DNA of 43,649 nt from Sulfuritalea sp. (GCA_021738385.1 JAIPCF010000014.1:1-43649), one strand, 5' to 3'; positions 1-6,831 are shown, counted from the first letter of the stretch. The notes: generated from the letters alone by a model not told the origin. A program made the numbers and translations.

Positions 1-16
1 GGACAGGCCTTATGTG

Positions 17-34
17 ATGTATGATCTCTTACAT
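17..34. promoter_or_regulatory. Possible operator of the RHH/GNAT toxin-antitoxin module
   Basis: A short inverted repeat, ATGTA-N8-TACAT, lies 27 bases before the antitoxin start in an AT-rich stretch. RHH antitoxins of this class usually autorepress by binding such repeats near their promoter. The arms are only 5 bp, so the site is a suggestion rather than a firm call. Confidence 0.3.
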
Positions 35-60
35 TATTGTAGATTTATGTGAGGCTAGCG

Positions 61-318
61 ATGCAGATTTCCGCTGTAGTGTCTGATGAGACTCACCGTC
101 TTCTGGATTCCACAGTCCAGAAGCGCGGGTTGAAAAAGGGCTTCCTGATCGAAACCGCTTTGCGCCATTATCTTTTGGCCTTGAACGCCGTTCCCGGGGA
201 ATTCATTGTGCCGCCGGTGCTTTCGCTTTCACCGGATGGCTGGCAGACGTTGATGTCATCGGCAGAGGACAAGAGCGAGCCGCCGCCGGCGCTGAAGGAC
301 CTGATGCGCGATGCTTGA
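61..318 (+). CDS. Ribbon-helix-helix antitoxin of a GNAT toxin-antitoxin pair (TacA/DUF1778-like)
   Basis: An 85-residue protein. The N-terminal half (about 1-45) has the short beta strand plus two helices expected of a ribbon-helix-helix DNA-binding domain. The C-terminal tail (FIVPPVLSLSPDGWQTL ... PPPALKDLM) resembles the toxin-neutralising tail of TacA/DUF1778 antitoxins, with the aromatic-rich segment followed by a proline stretch and a short helix. The ATG at 61 is chosen because GAGG at 51-54 is well spaced before it; an upstream GTG at 49 is in frame but would overlap that ribosome-binding site. The gene overlaps the toxin gene by 8 nt, so translation is probably coupled. In known pairs the antitoxin blocks the acetyltransferase and represses the operon. 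The family match is by eye. Confidence 0.8.
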   Translation: MQISAVVSDETHRLLDSTVQKRGLKKGFLIETALRHYLLALNAVPGEFIVPPVLSLSPDGWQTLMSSAEDKSEPPPALKDLMRDA

Positions 319-826
319 GCTGCGCATGCTGAGCCCGTCCGATGACCGGACGCGGTTTCGCTCGGGCCAGCCGGAACTGGATTTTTTCTTTCACCAATTC
401 GCCGGTCAGAACCAATTCAAGCACCATATCGGGACCACGTATGTGGCGGTCGATGGTGGCTTGGTACTGGGATATGTGACGGTCAGTCCTGCCCATATCG
501 AGCGAGATCACCTTGATGAAGCGGAAAGAAGGCGTTTGCCGTTGTATCCATTGCCCGTGTTGCGCGTTGCCCGCCTGGCAGTGGCTGAATCACAACAAGG
601 CGATGGCGTGGGACGAGCGCTGTTGCGCCTGGTATTTGACCTGGCGATCCGCATGAGTTCGGAATTTGGTTGCATCGGGGTGCTGGTTGACGCCAAACCG
701 GACGCGGAACGCTATTACGCGTCTTTCGGTTTTGTCAGGCTCGATGCGGTGACGGGGGCGGCCTTGTCGCAACCGGTGCCGATGTTCATTGCGATCAATC
801 GCTTGTTGCTTGCTGCCAAGGGCTGA
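311..826 (+). CDS. GNAT-family acetyltransferase toxin (TacT/AtaT-like)
   Basis: A 171-residue Gcn5-related N-acetyltransferase. The N-terminal FRSGQPELDFFFHQFA segment is typical of toxin-type GNATs. The acetyl-CoA pyrophosphate-binding loop is visible as RLAVAESQQGDGVGRAL (about 88-104), and the C-terminal ERYYASFGF (about 133-141) carries the tyrosine usually used as general acid. Characterised relatives acetylate the amino group of aminoacyl-tRNAs and so stop translation; which tRNA this one would use cannot be read from the sequence. It follows an RHH antitoxin with an 8-nt overlap, the standard arrangement for the pair. Its length matches the family and nothing looks broken. Confidence 0.85.
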   Translation: MLELRMLSPSDDRTRFRSGQPELDFFFHQFAGQNQFKHHIGTTYVAVDGGLVLGYVTVSPAHIERDHLDEAERRRLPLYPLPVLRVARLAVAESQQGDGVGRALLRLVFDLAIRMSSEFGCIGVLVDAKPDAERYYASFGFVRLDAVTGAALSQPVPMFIAINRLLLAAKG

Positions 827-833
827 TAAGTCA

Positions 834-929
834 ATGAGACAATTCCTGCAAAGTCTGAAGTCCGGCGCTACTGAAGTCGCCGATGTGTCTGGCCCTGCCG
901 CGAGGCGCGGCAAGTTGCTGAACCGCACG
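834..929 (+). pseudogene. N-terminal remnant of a bi-domain (zinc-type dehydrogenase) oxidoreductase
   Basis: About 32 codons starting at an ATG encode MRQFLQSLKSGATEVADV followed by a PAARRGKLLNRT-like stretch. This closely resembles the extreme N-terminus of the bi-domain oxidoreductases found in polysaccharide and sugar-biosynthesis clusters, which begin with MKQ-LQ-LK-G-TE--EVP-P----G-LLIRT. The similarity ends at about 929, immediately before a copy of the dispersed 14-mer (938-951) and a REP-like repeat. The rest of a gene that would normally encode about 700 residues is absent. I read it as a deletion remnant marking an old rearrangement breakpoint. Recognition rests on memory of the family and should be confirmed by search. 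Confidence 0.5.
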
Positions 930-937
930 CCGTGTCG

Positions 938-951
938 CCAGCGCCGACTTT
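938..951 (+). repeat. Dispersed 14-mer CCAGCGCCGACTTT, copy 1
   Basis: Exact copy in intergenic DNA, just after the oxidoreductase remnant and before a REP-like element. The preceding bases (GTGTCG) also fit the extended consensus GTATCG. See findings for the full set. Confidence 0.8.
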
Positions 952-970
952 CCAGGGACGGGCACCTGTG

Positions 971-1050
971 CCGTCATTGCGAGGAGGCGCAGCCGACGTG
1001 GCAATCCAGAAGACGCTGGATCGCCAAGGCCTGCGGCCTCGCGATGAGGG
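971..1050. repeat. REP/BIME-like inverted repeat
   Basis: The left side reads CGTCATTGCGAGGAGG ... GTGGCAATCCAG and the right side CTGGATCGCCAAGG ... CCTCGCGATGAGG. The halves are imperfect inverted copies around a short spacer (AAGACG). This is the common CATTGCGAGG-type extragenic palindrome of many proteobacteria. The right half (1015-1047) recurs as a direct repeat at 2775-2807, on the other side of hipBA. Confidence 0.7.
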
Positions 1051-1100
1051 GAGCGGGGGGCGACTTTCGAGGGTATCCGAACAGATCGTCCAAAAATATG

Positions 1101-1130
1101 TTGCCTGCCACGGCTTAATTGCATAGTATT
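1101..1130 (+). promoter_or_regulatory. Candidate hipBA promoter
   Basis: TTGCCT (1101-1106) and TAGTAT (1125-1130), 18 bp apart, make a reasonable sigma70 pair. The -10 element overlaps the left arm of the hipBA palindrome, which fits direct repression by HipB. An alternative -10 is TATTAT at 1127-1132. Confidence 0.4.
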
Positions 1131-1161
1131 ATGGGCGTTATTCTTAATAACGCCCATAATA
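1127..1161. promoter_or_regulatory. hipBA operator: perfect 16-bp inverted repeat
   Basis: TATTATGGGCGTTATT (1127-1142) is repeated exactly in reverse complement at 1146-1161, with a 3-base spacer (CTT). The right arm ends at the base before the hipB start codon. HipB-type regulators bind palindromes in their own promoter, so this is very likely the autoregulatory operator. It leaves no room for a Shine-Dalgarno sequence before the annotated start. Confidence 0.7.
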
Positions 1162-1494
1162 ATGAGCAGATTTTCCTTACCGATAGAGCCGTCAGAATGG
1201 GTCGCCCAACTTGGGCAGCGCATTCGTATTGCGCGGCTTCGGCGGGGCTGGTCGGTCGCTGACCTGGCCAGCAAGGCAGGGATCAACCGCAATACCCTGA
1301 CGGCACTTGAGATGGGGAAACCTGGCACTGCCGTTGGCGTTTGTTTTACCGTTCTGTGGGCATTGGGCCTCGACACGTCACTGGCGGCTGTTGCCGATCC
1401 GGATACTGACCTTCACGGCAAGGCGCTCGAAGCGTCCCGGCGTCCAAAGCGGGCAGGCAAGCCCAGGAAGGATCACGACGATTATGACTTCTGA
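1162..1494 (+). CDS. hipB: HipB-like XRE-family antitoxin and autorepressor
   Basis: A 110-residue protein with a Cro/C1-type helix-turn-helix (about 13-70; LGQRIRIARLRRGWSVADLA, then SKAGINRNTLTALEMGKPGTA) and a basic, disordered-looking C-terminal tail ending in KDHDDYDF. It precedes a HipA-type kinase gene with an 11-nt overlap, the canonical hipBA layout. HipB proteins neutralise HipA and repress the operon. The ATG at 1162 directly abuts the operator palindrome and lacks a visible ribosome-binding site. Either the message is near-leaderless or translation starts unusually; no better in-frame start is evident. Family assignment is confident. Confidence 0.85.
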   Translation: MSRFSLPIEPSEWVAQLGQRIRIARLRRGWSVADLASKAGINRNTLTALEMGKPGTAVGVCFTVLWALGLDTSLAAVADPDTDLHGKALEASRRPKRAGKPRKDHDDYDF

Positions 1495-2758
1495 GCGCGA
1501 GGTTTACGTCTATATCCAACTGCCCGGATCCTTGGCGACGGTGCCGGCGGCACTGCTCAGAGTGCATACACTGCCCGACGGTACGCAGGTGGGGCGGTTT
1601 CGTTATGGTGATCGTTACCTGCAACGGCCTGAGGCAGTCGCCCTCGATCCGTTTCGCTTGCCGCTGGCCAATCAGGTCGTCGAGTTTACCCAACTCAAAG
1701 GCATTCCCGGTGCCGTGCGGGATGCCGGCCCCGATGTCTGGGGCCGGCGGGTGATCGAACACAAGCTTGAGCGGAGTCCTGCCGATCTTCATGAGATCGA
1801 CTATCTGCTGAATGGTCCGCAGGACGGAGCCGGCTACCTGAGCTTTGGCCTGAAGGCTGAGCCACCCGCACCAAAACGGCATTACAACCGAACGGTCCAG
1901 TTGCCCGAACTGATCGCCGCGACCCAGGCCATCGAGGAGGGGCAGCCGATAGCCGTGCATTTGCTCGAACAACTCGATCCCGGTACCAGCATGGGCGGGG
2001 CTCGCCCCAAGGCCACGATCGAGGACGAGCAAAATCTTTGGCTCGGCAAGTTTCCTGCAAAAGATGACAGATTCAATCTGCAGCGGGTCGAATTCGCGAC
2101 CCTCGATCTTGCGCGCCGTTGTGGTCTGAACGTCACGCAGGCACGCCTGCAGTCAGTCGGCGAGAGCGATGTTCTCATGTTGCAGCGCTTTGATCGCCAG
2201 TATTGCGAAACCGGGGCTGACAAAGACTATCTGCGTTTTGGCTTGGTCAGCGGGCTGACCGTGCTTGATTGCGGAGACAGTCATCTTGAACGGGAACGCT
2301 GGTCGTACCCTCTATTGGCCGACAGTCTGCGCCGATGGTCCGACAAACCGGAAGCCGATTGCGCGGAACTATTCAAGCGGATGGTCTTCAATGCCGCTGT
2401 GACCAACAACGACGATCATCCACGCAACCACGCCTTGCTGCGCCGACAGAAAGGGTGGCGGCTGTCGCCAGCGTACGACTTGGTGCCAACTCCCGTCATC
2501 AGCCAGGAGCGACGCGATCTTGCGCTGACTGTCGGCCAATACGGTCGCACGGCCAGTATCTACAACCTGCTGTCGCAGGCGGGGCGCTTTGGATTATCGG
2601 AAGAAGAAGCTCGCGCTGAAATCAACCGGATGATTGCGGTGGTGCGAAACTGGCGCGAGATATTTTTTACCTGTGACGTGTCGGCCAGGGACATCGACGT
2701 CATCGCACCGGCACTATTGCCAGATTGCTTCTTCTTTGAAATATGGCCTGATGGGTGA
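1484..2758 (+). CDS. hipA: HipA-type serine/threonine kinase toxin
   Basis: A 424-residue HipA-family kinase. The N-subdomain is followed by the glycine-rich ATP loop GTSMGGARPKA (about 167-177), the ATP-binding lysine in LGKFP (about 189), the catalytic loop NNDDHPRN (about 308-315, Asp310 and Asn315) and the metal-binding SPAYDL (Asp332). All active-site residues are present. E. coli HipA phosphorylates GltX and halts growth; relatives act on other aminoacyl-tRNA synthetases, so the target here is unknown. The reading frame is open from 1307, but the ATG at 1484 is preferred: it has AGGAAGGA at 1465-1472 and overlaps the hipB stop by 11 nt. Direct REP-like repeats bracket the hipBA pair. 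Confidence 0.88.
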   Translation: MTSEREVYVYIQLPGSLATVPAALLRVHTLPDGTQVGRFRYGDRYLQRPEAVALDPFRLPLANQVVEFTQLKGIPGAVRDAGPDVWGRRVIEHKLERSPADLHEIDYLLNGPQDGAGYLSFGLKAEPPAPKRHYNRTVQLPELIAATQAIEEGQPIAVHLLEQLDPGTSMGGARPKATIEDEQNLWLGKFPAKDDRFNLQRVEFATLDLARRCGLNVTQARLQSVGESDVLMLQRFDRQYCETGADKDYLRFGLVSGLTVLDCGDSHLERERWSYPLLADSLRRWSDKPEADCAELFKRMVFNAAVTNNDDHPRNHALLRRQKGWRLSPAYDLVPTPVISQERRDLALTVGQYGRTASIYNLLSQAGRFGLSEEEARAEINRMIAVVRNWREIFFTCDVSARDIDVIAPALLPDCFFFEIWPDG

Positions 2759-2978
2759 ATCCGGTGCCGCTGCTGCTGGATCGCCACGGCCTTCGGCCTC
2801 GCGATGACGAGGGCGGTGGGGCGGCCTCGCGATGACGAGGGGGTGGGGGCGGCCTCGCGATGACGGGTGGGCGGCGTAGAGTGCCGTCCATGAAGCAACC
2901 CTGTGCCTCCTTGCTGAACCGAACGCGTTTGCCTCCCGGGTTGCCCCGATTGATTTCCTTGCTGACTGTTTTTCCCAT
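2700..2978 (-). CDS. Small orphan ORF with a strong ribosome-binding site, tail built from REP repeats
   Basis: On the minus strand an ATG at 2978 follows an excellent GGAGGTG with 5-nt spacing. It opens a 92-residue ORF beginning MGKTVSKEINRGNPGGKRV. Only the first 35 or so residues look like ordinary protein. From about 2880 downward the reading frame runs through the tandem REP repeats and becomes low-complexity Arg/Pro. The simplest reading is the 5' end of a gene whose remainder was lost or overwritten by repeat expansion. I do not recognise the N-terminus. Two GTCTACCT boxes (2999-3006 and 3029-3036, 30 bp apart) lie upstream. Confidence 0.3.
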   Translation of the reverse strand: MGKTVSKEINRGNPGGKRVRFSKEAQGCFMDGTLRRPPVIARPPPPPRHREAAPPPSSSRGRRPWRSSSSGTGFTHQAIFQRRSNLAIVPVR

Positions 2979-3293
2979 TCGACACCTCCAAAGATATTGT
3001 CTACCTTCAAATGTGTCCGGGAAAGCCGGTCTACCTCAATTACAGATGCAAATTACCCCCCTCAGGCGGGTCAATTCTGGTTGTATGTCAACAGCTATCC
3101 GAACCAATCGAGTCAACAAAGTGCTCTTTCGAGTCCGTTACGTCCAACCAAGGCAGTTGTCTGTTGGTCGCCGCGACTTTGCCTTGGCAAGAGAAATTGC
3201 CTGAGCCGTCATTGCCACTACGATAGCGGATTCCGGAAATTAACGCGCGGCCCGGAATGCACAACACGGATAGATTCTTGCTGGAGAACTAAC
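2759..3293. other. Accessory spacer between hipA and tRNA-Arg
   Basis: Beyond the REP block (2775-2870) and the small minus-strand ORF (start 2978), I see no supportable gene, hairpin terminator or RNA from about 3040 to 3293. The overlapping short ORFs on both strands have no recognisable motifs. Confidence 0.5.
2775..2870. repeat. REP-like element with 28-bp tandem repeat
   Basis: 2775-2807 is a direct copy (two mismatches in 33) of 1015-1047 upstream of hipBA. Its terminal unit GGCCTCGCGATGACG is reiterated with an exact 28-bp period at 2795, 2823 and 2851, separated by G-rich linkers. This looks like local amplification of a REP end rather than a CRISPR or coding repeat. Confidence 0.7.
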
Positions 3294-3369
3294 TGGCGCG
3301 CTCGGCGGGGATCGAACCCACAACCCCTGGCTTCGGAGGCCAGTACTCTATCCATTGAGCTACGAGCGC
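3294..3369 (-). tRNA. tRNA-Arg (anticodon CCG)
   Basis: A 76-nt cloverleaf on the minus strand. The acceptor stem GCGCTCG/CGAGCGC is perfect. The D arm is GCTC-AATGGAT-AGAGT, and the anticodon stem CTGGC/GCCAG encloses the loop CTCCGAA with anticodon CCG, which reads CGG. The T arm contains GGTTCGATCC. The 3' CCA is encoded (3294-3296). Its 3' end faces the accessory block on the left, the orientation expected if an element had integrated into the tRNA 3' end, although no duplicated tRNA end is visible inside the window. Confidence 0.95.
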
Positions 3370-3469
3370 GCTGTGGATCGGCTTGAAGGGCCGAGCCGCA
3401 TTTTACCGCCACCACCCGCCGGATTGGCTATACTCCGCGAGAAATCCGCCAACCTCACAGGATCACCTT

Positions 3470-3949
3470 ATGTCAGCTTCTACAAACTCAGAATTCAATT
3501 TCCAGAAAATCATCGCCTGGGGCCTGATCATCGCCCTCGGCAGCATAGCCTTTGTTCTGCTGGCGATATCGATTGCGCGTATGGCGCAGGGTAACAAGCC
3601 GCTCGATCCGGAAGCCGTCAATATGCGCATTGCGCCAGTTGCCGCCGTCAAGCTGGCCGCACCGGCCGCCGCCGCCGGGGCCGCGCGTAGCGGTGAGCAG
3701 ATTTACAATGCATCCTGTGCTGCCTGCCATAACACCGGGGTCGCCAATGCACCCAAGCTGGGCGACAACGCTGCCTGGGCGCCACGTATCGCCCTGGGCC
3801 TTGATGGCCTGCTGAAGTCGGCGATTGCCGGCAAAAACGCCATGCCGCCCAAAGGCGGTTCGGACGCCAGCGATACCGAGTTGGCTAGCACGATTGTTTA
3901 CCTGGCGAACAAGTCGGGCGCCAGTTTCAAGGAGCCTGCCGCAAAGTAA
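3470..3949 (+). CDS. Membrane-anchored cytochrome c5-family protein
   Basis: A 159-residue class I c-type cytochrome. One N-terminal membrane segment (about 14-36) anchors it, followed by an Ala/Pro-rich linker and a haem domain with CAACH (83-87). The likely axial methionine is Met125 in NAMPPKGG. The APKLGD and WAPRIALGLDGLL features are typical of cytochrome c5. It would act in the periplasm as an electron carrier between quinol-oxidising complexes and terminal reductases or oxidases. The start at 3470 has AGGA seven bases upstream and gives the expected anchor; the frame is open from 3383 but without family-like residues. A strong terminator follows. Its maturation would depend on the ccm operon at 35973-42755. 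Confidence 0.88.
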   Translation: MSASTNSEFNFQKIIAWGLIIALGSIAFVLLAISIARMAQGNKPLDPEAVNMRIAPVAAVKLAAPAAAAGAARSGEQIYNASCAACHNTGVANAPKLGDNAAWAPRIALGLDGLLKSAIAGKNAMPPKGGSDASDTELASTIVYLANKSGASFKEPAAK

Positions 3950-3973
3950 TTTGCATGCGCGGAACCGCGTATG

Positions 3974-4011
3974 AAAAAGAAAAAGGACCGCTCGCGGTCC
4001 TTTTTCTTTTT
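3974..4011. terminator. Bidirectional rho-independent terminator
   Basis: A perfect 17-bp stem (3974-3990 with 3995-4011) closes a CTCG tetraloop. The stem is A-rich then GGACCG on the left and CGGTCC then T-rich on the right. It therefore gives a GC stem followed by a U tract in both directions, between the convergent cytochrome and helicase genes. The helicase stop codon overlaps its last base. Confidence 0.93.
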
Positions 4012-5990
4012 CAAGGCTTCGCTGAGAGCATCGCCCTCAGTTGTGCCGCCTTGGCGCGCGCGGTGCCGGCATCGGGCACGGTATTGCGTTGGTCTGCTGA
4101 CCGCTGCGCCGACTCGCCCATCTCAAGAATAAAGCGGGAGACCTCGCGCGGCATCCATTCCCGCCCCTGTTTGCGCCGCTCGCACCAGCTGACCGTCAGG
4201 CTGGCCTGGGCGCGGGTGATTCCTACGTACATCAGGCGCCGCTCTTCTTCCATCTTTGCCGGCTCGAGCGAGTCGCGATGCGGCAGCAAGCCCTCTTCAA
4301 CGCCGACGAGGAATACATGGCGAAATTCGAGCCCCTTCGCAGCGTGCAACGTGGCGAGTTGCACGGCATCCTGCTCGCCTTCATTCTTGTCCAGCATGGA
4401 CAGCAGTGCGACCGACTGGGCCAGCTCGAGCAGGGTTTTGTTTTCTTCCTCGCCTTTTCTTGCCAGCCACTCGACAAAATCGCAGACATTGGCCCATTTG
4501 GTTTGTGCCTCGGGAACATCAAGCGATTCGAACAGCCAGCTTTCGTAGCCGATGGCCTTGATCAAATCACTCAGCACTTCACCGGCCGCTTCTTTGGCTG
4601 CACGCGCCTCGATGCGATTGATGAAATCAGCGAACTCGCGCAAAGCAGTGCGTTGCCGGGTGCTGAGTTCGACATCCAGCCCCGGCGCAAATACCGTGGC
4701 AAACAGGGACTGGTGGCTGCGCCCCGCTGCGCGCCCGAGCCCTTCCAGCGTGGTGCCGCCGATGCCGCGCTTGGGCGTGGTAACGGCGCGGATGAACGCC
4801 GGATCGTCATCCTGATTGGCGAGCAATCGCAGATAGCAGGTGATGTCCTTGATTTCGGCTCGTTCGAAGAAGGATTGCCCGCCCGAGATGACATAAGGAA
4901 TGCGCTGCGCACGCAGTTGCTGCTCGATGGCCCGCGCCTGATGGTTGCCGCGATACAGAATGGCGTAGTCCGAGAACTTGGTGCGCCGCTCGAAGCGATG
5001 CGCGGAAAGCCTTGACGTTACCCACTCGGCCTCGTGATCGCCGTCCCGACAGGTCTGGATATGAATCGCCTCGCCCTGTCCATGCTCGGACCAAAGCTTC
5101 TTTTCGAATAGTTTCGGGTTGTTGGCGATCAGCGTATTAGCGGCGGTCAAAATACGGGCGGTGGAGCGGTAGTTCTGCTCCAGCTTGACCACTTTCAAAC
5201 TCGGATAATCATCCCGCAGCAGCCGCAAGTTTTCACTGTCGGCGCCGCGCCAGGCGTAGATCGATTGATCGTCGTCACCCACGGCAGTAAACGAATCGCG
5301 TCCTTGGGTCAGCAGCTGCAGTAGCCGGTACTGGCCGCGATTGGTGTCCTGATACTCGTCCACCAGTAAATGCCAGAGCCGACTGCGCCAGCGCTCGGCA
5401 ACGTCGTCATGCTCGCTGAAGAGCTTGACCGGCAGGCGGATCAGGTCATCGAAATCCACCGCCTGATAGGCGCGCAGGGTGCGCTCGTAGTCGGCATAGA
5501 GTTTTGCCGCGGCTGCCTCGCCTTCGTCGGCGGAACCCTGCAGCGCCGTTTGCGGATCGATCAGCATGTTTTTCCAGAGCGAAATCCGCGATTGCAACGC
5601 GCGCAATCGGCCCTTGTCGATGTTGCCCGCGAGTTCCTGAAACAGGGCTGTCGTATCTGCCGAGTCGAGAATTGAAAAACCGCGTTTGAGACCTACGGAA
5701 GCGGCTTCCTGTCTCAGGATACGCACGCCAAGCGCGTGAAAGGTGCTGACGATCACCCCTTCGGCGCGATCGCCGATCAGTTTGGCGACGCGTTCCTTCA
5801 TCTCCTTCGCTGCTTTGTTGGTGAAGGTGATGGCGGCAATTTGCGTCGGCTTGATGCCGTAGTCGTCGACCAGCCACGCAATCTTGTGCGTGATGACGCG
5901 CGTCTTGCCGGAACCGGCACCTGCCAGCACCAGCAGTGGCCCCTCAAGATGGCGTACGGCATCGAGTTGGGCGGGATTGAGTTTAACCAT
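4011..5990 (-). CDS. rep: ATP-dependent DNA helicase Rep/UvrD family
   Basis: A 659-residue superfamily 1A helicase. The Q motif and Walker A (NPAQLDAV, then AGAGSGKT about 23-30) are at the N-terminus. Motif Ia (ITFTNKAAKEMKERV), Walker B (LLVDEYQDTN), motif III (VGDDDQSIYAWRGA), motif IV (LEQNYRST), motif V (TLHAAKGLEFRHVF) and motif VI (RRLMYVGITRA) follow in order. Length and the MVKLNPAQ start fit Rep more than UvrD, which is longer. It would unwind DNA 3'-5' and clear proteins ahead of forks. The ATG at 5990 is chosen over an in-frame GTG at 6002. It converges on the cytochrome c5 gene across a shared terminator. Confidence 0.9.
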   Translation of the reverse strand: MVKLNPAQLDAVRHLEGPLLVLAGAGSGKTRVITHKIAWLVDDYGIKPTQIAAITFTNKAAKEMKERVAKLIGDRAEGVIVSTFHALGVRILRQEAASVGLKRGFSILDSADTTALFQELAGNIDKGRLRALQSRISLWKNMLIDPQTALQGSADEGEAAAAKLYADYERTLRAYQAVDFDDLIRLPVKLFSEHDDVAERWRSRLWHLLVDEYQDTNRGQYRLLQLLTQGRDSFTAVGDDDQSIYAWRGADSENLRLLRDDYPSLKVVKLEQNYRSTARILTAANTLIANNPKLFEKKLWSEHGQGEAIHIQTCRDGDHEAEWVTSRLSAHRFERRTKFSDYAILYRGNHQARAIEQQLRAQRIPYVISGGQSFFERAEIKDITCYLRLLANQDDDPAFIRAVTTPKRGIGGTTLEGLGRAAGRSHQSLFATVFAPGLDVELSTRQRTALREFADFINRIEARAAKEAAGEVLSDLIKAIGYESWLFESLDVPEAQTKWANVCDFVEWLARKGEEENKTLLELAQSVALLSMLDKNEGEQDAVQLATLHAAKGLEFRHVFLVGVEEGLLPHRDSLEPAKMEEERRLMYVGITRAQASLTVSWCERRKQGREWMPREVSRFILEMGESAQRSADQRNTVPDAGTARAKAAQLRAMLSAKP

Positions 5991-6018
5991 GGACGAAAGC
6001 ACCAGCCGCGCCGCACTA

Positions 6019-6032
6019 CCAGCGCCGACTTT
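6019..6032 (+). repeat. Dispersed 14-mer CCAGCGCCGACTTT, copy 2
   Basis: Exact copy in the short gap upstream of rep. It sits in the loop of an inverted repeat, AGCCGCGC (6004-6011) with GCGCGGCT (6043-6050). Confidence 0.8.
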
Positions 6033-6079
6033 TTGAAATTCAGCGCGGCTTGGCGCGCAATACTCTGCTCAGAAAATAC

Positions 6080-6760
6080 TCAGAAGAGTGCGCCGAACAC
6101 CTTCTTCGCCAGTCGGCCGGTGGCCTCGGCCGGATTCTGGCGGATGGCCTTTTCTTCTTCGGCGATCATCAGATACAAACCGTCCAGCGTCTTCCGGGTC
6201 ACATAGTCCTCCAGATGCGCGTCCTGTTCACGCACCAGCCCGAACTTGGCGGCCTTGCCGGCCAGTTGGTCGTATTTCTCTGCCAGCTTGACGCGGGCCA
6301 TGGCTTTGCGCACGATCGGCTTGAACTTCTCTGCCAACGGCCCTGACGTGGTGCGGCGAAAATACTGCGTCGCCGAATCTTCACCGCCGGAGAGAATCCC
6401 CTTGGCATCATCCACCGACATCTTCTTGATGGAATTCACCAGCAGGGTTTTGGCCTGCGGTACTGCCGCTTCTGCGGCGCGATTCATCGCATCGATCAGC
6501 TCGTCAGCCTGCTTGTTCATGCCAAAACCGCGCAGCAGGCCTTCAATCTGCTGCACACTTTCCGGCAGGGGAATCTTGACTTTGGGATTGCCGAGAAATC
6601 CGTCCGGCTTGCCCAGCAAATCGACAGCCTTGCCGGCACCTTGCGTCAGCGCCTCCTTGAGGCCGCGCCCGGCGTCCCTGCCGGAAATATCTGCCAGCGA
6701 CAGCGCGCTGGCGGTGGTGGCCAGAAGCATTCCGACGATAAAACTCAGGATGCGGCGCAT
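6080..6760 (-). CDS. Exported DUF4197 family protein
   Basis: A 226-residue protein with an N-terminal signal peptide (about 1-19, cleavage likely after the ASA region) followed by a helical domain. Characteristic DUF4197 stretches include LKEALTQGAGKAVDLLG, the NPKVKIPLPESVQ segment and the C-terminal TLDGLYLMIAEEEKAIRQNP, then GRLAKKVFG. The family is common in proteobacteria and has no established function; members are expected to be periplasmic. It lies between rep and fadD on the same strand, but 71 bases with a hairpin separate it from fadD, so it may have its own unit. Full length and intact. Confidence 0.85.
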   Translation of the reverse strand: MRRILSFIVGMLLATTASALSLADISGRDAGRGLKEALTQGAGKAVDLLGKPDGFLGNPKVKIPLPESVQQIEGLLRGFGMNKQADELIDAMNRAAEAAVPQAKTLLVNSIKKMSVDDAKGILSGGEDSATQYFRRTTSGPLAEKFKPIVRKAMARVKLAEKYDQLAGKAAKFGLVREQDAHLEDYVTRKTLDGLYLMIAEEEKAIRQNPAEATGRLAKKVFGALF

Positions 6761-6799
6761 GGATGATTCTCCCTGATACGAATTTGTTGATGGACACCG

Positions 6800-6819
6800 C
6801 CACCGCCCGCAGGCGGTGG
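6800..6819 (-). terminator. Hairpin downstream of fadD
   Basis: CCACCGCC and GGCGGTGG form a perfect 8-bp stem around CGCA, 12 bases past the fadD stop. No U tract follows on the minus strand, so it is either a weak terminator or a 3'-end stabilising hairpin. Confidence 0.4.
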
Positions 6820-6831
6820 TGAATGAAGCGG

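Larger units (their letters stand above)
827..1161. other. Gene-free stretch between the two toxin-antitoxin modules
   Basis: No intact gene is visible here. It holds, in order, the oxidoreductase remnant (834-929), one copy of the dispersed 14-mer (938-951), a short GGCAC-CT-GTGCC hairpin (961-972), an inverted REP-like repeat (971-1050) and the hipBA promoter with its palindrome (1127-1161). Confidence 0.6.

Noticed and set aside
1346-2032. Long antisense ORF over hipA, like many others opposite genuine genes
   Set aside because: It lacks recognisable motifs and is explained by high-GC codon usage of the gene on the other strand.
2795-2870. Regular 28-bp spacing suggesting a CRISPR array
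   Set aside because: The intervening sequence is near-identical G-rich linker, not unique spacers, there are under three units, and the unit is the REP end seen at 1015-1047.
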